Assembly (NCBI RefSeq): GCF_002899675.1
Contig: NZ_PKUU01000026.1
Span: 1-64,000, forward strand
DNA: 64,000 nucleotides
Source of the DNA: Clostridium sp. chh4-2
GTDB taxonomy: Bacteria > Bacillota > Clostridia > Lachnospirales > Lachnospiraceae
Reading direction: 5' to 3'
In this document: positions 61,806 to 64,000 of the stretch, piece by piece
Numbering within the stretch: position 1 is the stretch's first letter
Layout: every line of letters starts with the position of its first letter
Translations under genes and position numbers: made by a program
The notes under the pieces: model-generated
Seen by the model: the letters and a program-made list of their open reading frames with translations, nothing else
Database searches by the model: none
Told to the model about the DNA's origin: nothing

Positions 61806-63512
61806 ATGGGAAAAACGACAAAGGCGATACAGCGGATGTTCCTTTTTTTCGGTGCGTCAGCTGTGGCGGTTCTGTTCGCAGTATGGTTTGCCATGGTGTC
61901 AGGAAGAGAATGCGGGGATGCGGTTCTGGCGAATACGGAAATTACTGTGCTGGATGGAGGCTGGCAGGATGAAGAGGGAAACAGCGTCAGCCTGCCAATA
62001 AAACTGCCTTACCGGCCGGAGGGATTCTGTTTACAGACCGTGTTGAGGCCGGAAGATGGGGGCAGGCCATTCCTGATGGTATCCGCTAAATATTTAAATA
62101 TTCATTTGTTTCTGGACGGGCGTGAGATCGGCAGCTGCCTCTGCCGCCCAGAGGGACAGACGAAAACAGTGGGTAAGATATTCAAAATCCTGCCGCTGCC
62201 GGATGCTTTAGAAGGATCTGAACTTCGTATAGTGGCCAAACCTCTGCTGGGCGGCGATACGGATTATGAAATTACAGCTCCGCGCATGGGGACGGAAGGC
62301 GCCATCATCTATAATGTAATTTTAGAAGAACTGCCCCTCATGGGACTTATCGCTGCAATTTTCTGCTTCGGGGTATTTTTGATGATCTGCGGCGTTCAGA
62401 CCATGTTGGCGACGGCGTCTATTGAAGAGATTCAGACTTATCAGTCAAGTTTCCTGCATATCGGTGTGTTTGCAGTGCTGTTTGCCTTTTATTCACTGTC
62501 AATTACAGATTCGGTCCACCTCTTTGAAACGAATTCCCATCTGATCTATCTGATGGAATTTCTGCTGCTGGCGCTGCTTCCCCTGCCGCTTTTGATGCTG
62601 GCGGCCGGCGTTTGTGCACCGCGTTTCTTCAAGATACTGACGGCAGCCGGCTGCGCTGTACTTATAAATTTTGGGGCCCAGGTGTTTTTGTATTATTTCA
62701 CCGGTCTGGAATTGAGGGATACGGTGCTGATTACTCATCTGCTGATCTTGTTGTCCATGGTCCTATTAACTCCCGCATTGCTTATTTCTGATCGCAAGAG
62801 GAATGGGTGGTGGTGGCTGACGCTGTCATTTCTGCCGGTTCTTTTAGGCGCGTTTTTAGATCTTTTTCGCTATTATCTGCCGGGCGCCGGGCAAAAAGCG
62901 GCCGGATTCCAGCTGGGAGTTTTGATATTTCTGCTGATCCAGATGGTCTATCTCATCCGTCAGAATCTACTGCATTACGAGAGCTATCTAAAATTCAATG
63001 TTTACAAAACAATGGCATACACAGACGTTTTAACAGGGATTGCAAACCGGGCGGCTTGTGAGGAGAAGATCATGGAAGTGGGGAAAAAACTGGAGAGTTA
63101 TTCATCCATCTGGTGTATCTGCGCTGATATCAACAACTTAAAGCATACCAACGATACTTTGGGACACGCCGCAGGCGACCAGCTTATAAAAGGAGCGGCT
63201 GAAATCCTTAAAACAGCGGGATTTGAAGACTCAGCTCTTTACAGAACCGGAGGAGATGAATTTGTGATGCTGGTTTTTAATCAGTCTGAAAAAGATATCC
63301 GGGAAGGAAAGATGAGGTTTGATCAGGCGCTTACCCGGTATAACAGCCTGCACCGGACCAAACTAAGCATCGCCTGGGGATGCGACCGCTTTCGGTTCGA
63401 GAGCGGGGATTCGATTTCGAAACTTTTATCCAGGGCGGATGCGCTGATGTATGAAGATAAGCGGAGAGAGAAGGAAGCAGGGGTAAAAAAACAGCAGAAT
63501 GACACAGTTTAG
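61806..63512 (+). CDS. DISM/7TM-type diguanylate cyclase
   Basis: 568 residues. Signal-anchor helix (about 10-32), extracellular domain (about 40-165) similar in type to that of the kinase at 56527 (FLMVSAKYLNIHLFLDGREIG), seven membrane helices (about 175-390), and a GGDEF domain with intact TGGDEF in LYRTGGDEFVMLV and metal-site ADINNLKHTND. No RxxD inhibition site is visible. It should make cyclic di-GMP in response to an outside signal. Ribosome site GGGAGG. No EAL or HD-GYP partner lies in the window. Confidence 0.92.
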   Translation: MGKTTKAIQRMFLFFGASAVAVLFAVWFAMVSGRECGDAVLANTEITVLDGGWQDEEGNSVSLPIKLPYRPEGFCLQTVLRPEDGGRPFLMVSAKYLNIHLFLDGREIGSCLCRPEGQTKTVGKIFKILPLPDALEGSELRIVAKPLLGGDTDYEITAPRMGTEGAIIYNVILEELPLMGLIAAIFCFGVFLMICGVQTMLATASIEEIQTYQSSFLHIGVFAVLFAFYSLSITDSVHLFETNSHLIYLMEFLLLALLPLPLLMLAAGVCAPRFFKILTAAGCAVLINFGAQVFLYYFTGLELRDTVLITHLLILLSMVLLTPALLISDRKRNGWWWLTLSFLPVLLGAFLDLFRYYLPGAGQKAAGFQLGVLIFLLIQMVYLIRQNLLHYESYLKFNVYKTMAYTDVLTGIANRAACEEKIMEVGKKLESYSSIWCICADINNLKHTNDTLGHAAGDQLIKGAAEILKTAGFEDSALYRTGGDEFVMLVFNQSEKDIREGKMRFDQALTRYNSLHRTKLSIAWGCDRFRFESGDSISKLLSRADALMYEDKRREKEAGVKKQQNDTV

Positions 63513-63662
63513 AACTGGACGAACGGGTATTATGTTTCTTGGCGGTTATGTACTATAAAAATGAGGATTTTTTGCTATTTCTTTTCTGCACATGGCGATA
63601 TAATCATAATACAAATGGAAGCATTACGTTAGTATGTATTTAAACGGATGGAGGATTACGAG

Positions 63663-64000
63663 ATGTTTATTGATTATCATGTTCACAGTTCATATAGCGA
63701 TGATTCCGAGTACCCCATGGAACAGATTATCGAAGATGCAGTGGAGGCAGGGATAGAGGAACTGTGTTTTACCGACCATGTGGATTATGGGATAAAAAGA
63801 GACTGGGACGATCCGCTTGGAATCGAGCACTGCGCCGGAGGGGAGGGCGAACCGGAAACGATAGCCCTTGCCAATGTGGATTATCCGCGGTATGTTCAGG
63901 AAATTGCTTCTTTACAAAGCAAATACGAAGGCAGAATCATCATCAGGATGGGTATGGAATTCGGTATGCAGCAGCATACAATTCAGAAGTATGAACAGCT
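63663..64000 (+). CDS. PHP-domain phosphatase, histidinol-phosphatase-like (partial)
   Basis: The window ends inside this gene; 112 codons are visible from the ATG at 63663 (GGAGG upstream), so it was cut at the right edge. MFIDYHVHSSYSDDSEYPME carries the HxH metal motif of PHP domains, followed by ELCFTDHVDYG with the next Asp/His pair and MGMEFGMQ with the conserved Glu. This order is typical of HisJ histidinol-phosphate phosphatases; other PHP phosphoesterases are possible. A TATAAT at 63599-63604 may be the -10. Confidence 0.85.
   Translation, partial: MFIDYHVHSSYSDDSEYPMEQIIEDAVEAGIEELCFTDHVDYGIKRDWDDPLGIEHCAGGEGEPETIALANVDYPRYVQEIASLQSKYEGRIIIRMGMEFGMQQHTIQKYEQ

Noticed and set aside
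63764..63994. 76-codon frame near the right edge
   Set aside because: It is out of frame with the PHP-domain gene starting at 63663, which has the ribosome site and the HxH motif.

Overview
The window looks like chromosome of an anaerobic, spore-forming gut Firmicute, most likely a Lachnospiraceae member of the Clostridium/Hungatella/Enterocloster type. This is inferred from gene content: two class III (oxygen-sensitive) ribonucleotide reductases, rubrerythrin, iron-dependent alcohol dehydrogenase, a CotF-type spore coat pair, ScpAB, GPH sugar transporters and many ABC/MATE exporters. No rRNA, tRNA, CRISPR array or transposase gene was found.

Layout. 1-335: the 3' end of a group II intron sitting inside a giant palindrome. 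336-5844: AraC regulator divergent from a sugar operon (GPH transporter, HAD phosphatase, GH3 glycosidase). 6085-12292: two MATE exporters, GNAT, DJ-1/PfpI, WYL and LysR regulators. 12527-15289: SLC13-like permease and serine hydrolase. 15364-20965: WG-repeat lipoprotein, then a solute-binding lipoprotein overlapping a membrane diguanylate cyclase. 21787-26993: spore coat pair, MntA-HepT toxin-antitoxin pair, ABC-F protein and a COG3044-type ATPase. 27283-35450: Fe-ADH, RtcB-PrfH RNA/ribosome repair operon, LysR, heterodimeric ABC exporter. 35447-40423: GntR regulator and a dehydrogenase-UxaB-UxaA pathway that fits L-galactonate (or hexuronate) catabolism. 40524-47223: lipoprotein, D-Ala-D-Ala carboxypeptidase, XRE regulator, rubrerythrin, phosphoesterase, scpAB. 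47466-55615: nucleotide/anaerobic-growth operon (NrdD, NrdG, dUTPase, TPR lipoprotein, HflX, second NrdD with a fused thioredoxin-like tail, nitroreductase). 56527-64000: histidine kinase, large surface protein, response regulator, DISM-type diguanylate cyclase and the start of a PHP phosphatase.

The most unusual content is non-coding. At least three full elements of about 0.8-0.9 kb (16565-17455, 20966-21785, 55626-56520) each consist of two very long near-perfect hairpins in mutually inverted orientation. Each hairpin has arms of roughly 100-135 bp capped by two small stem-loops, one with a conserved apical sequence. A fourth copy at the left edge is interrupted by the group II intron exactly at the base of that apical stem-loop, and a reduced derivative lies at 5838-6051. 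Arms differ greatly in sequence between copies yet stay self-complementary. Most copies fill the space between convergent genes, starting or ending within a few bases of stop codons. I do not recognise this family.

A second, smaller palindromic repeat family with GTTACTGTTC-type ends occurs at 8901, 27117, 37386, 43991 and 47228. Regulatory signals that can be read directly include tandem NrdR-like boxes before the first nrdD, paired TGTATACA operators around the GntR gene, a LysR-type dyad over the lysR promoter, and several clear intrinsic terminators.
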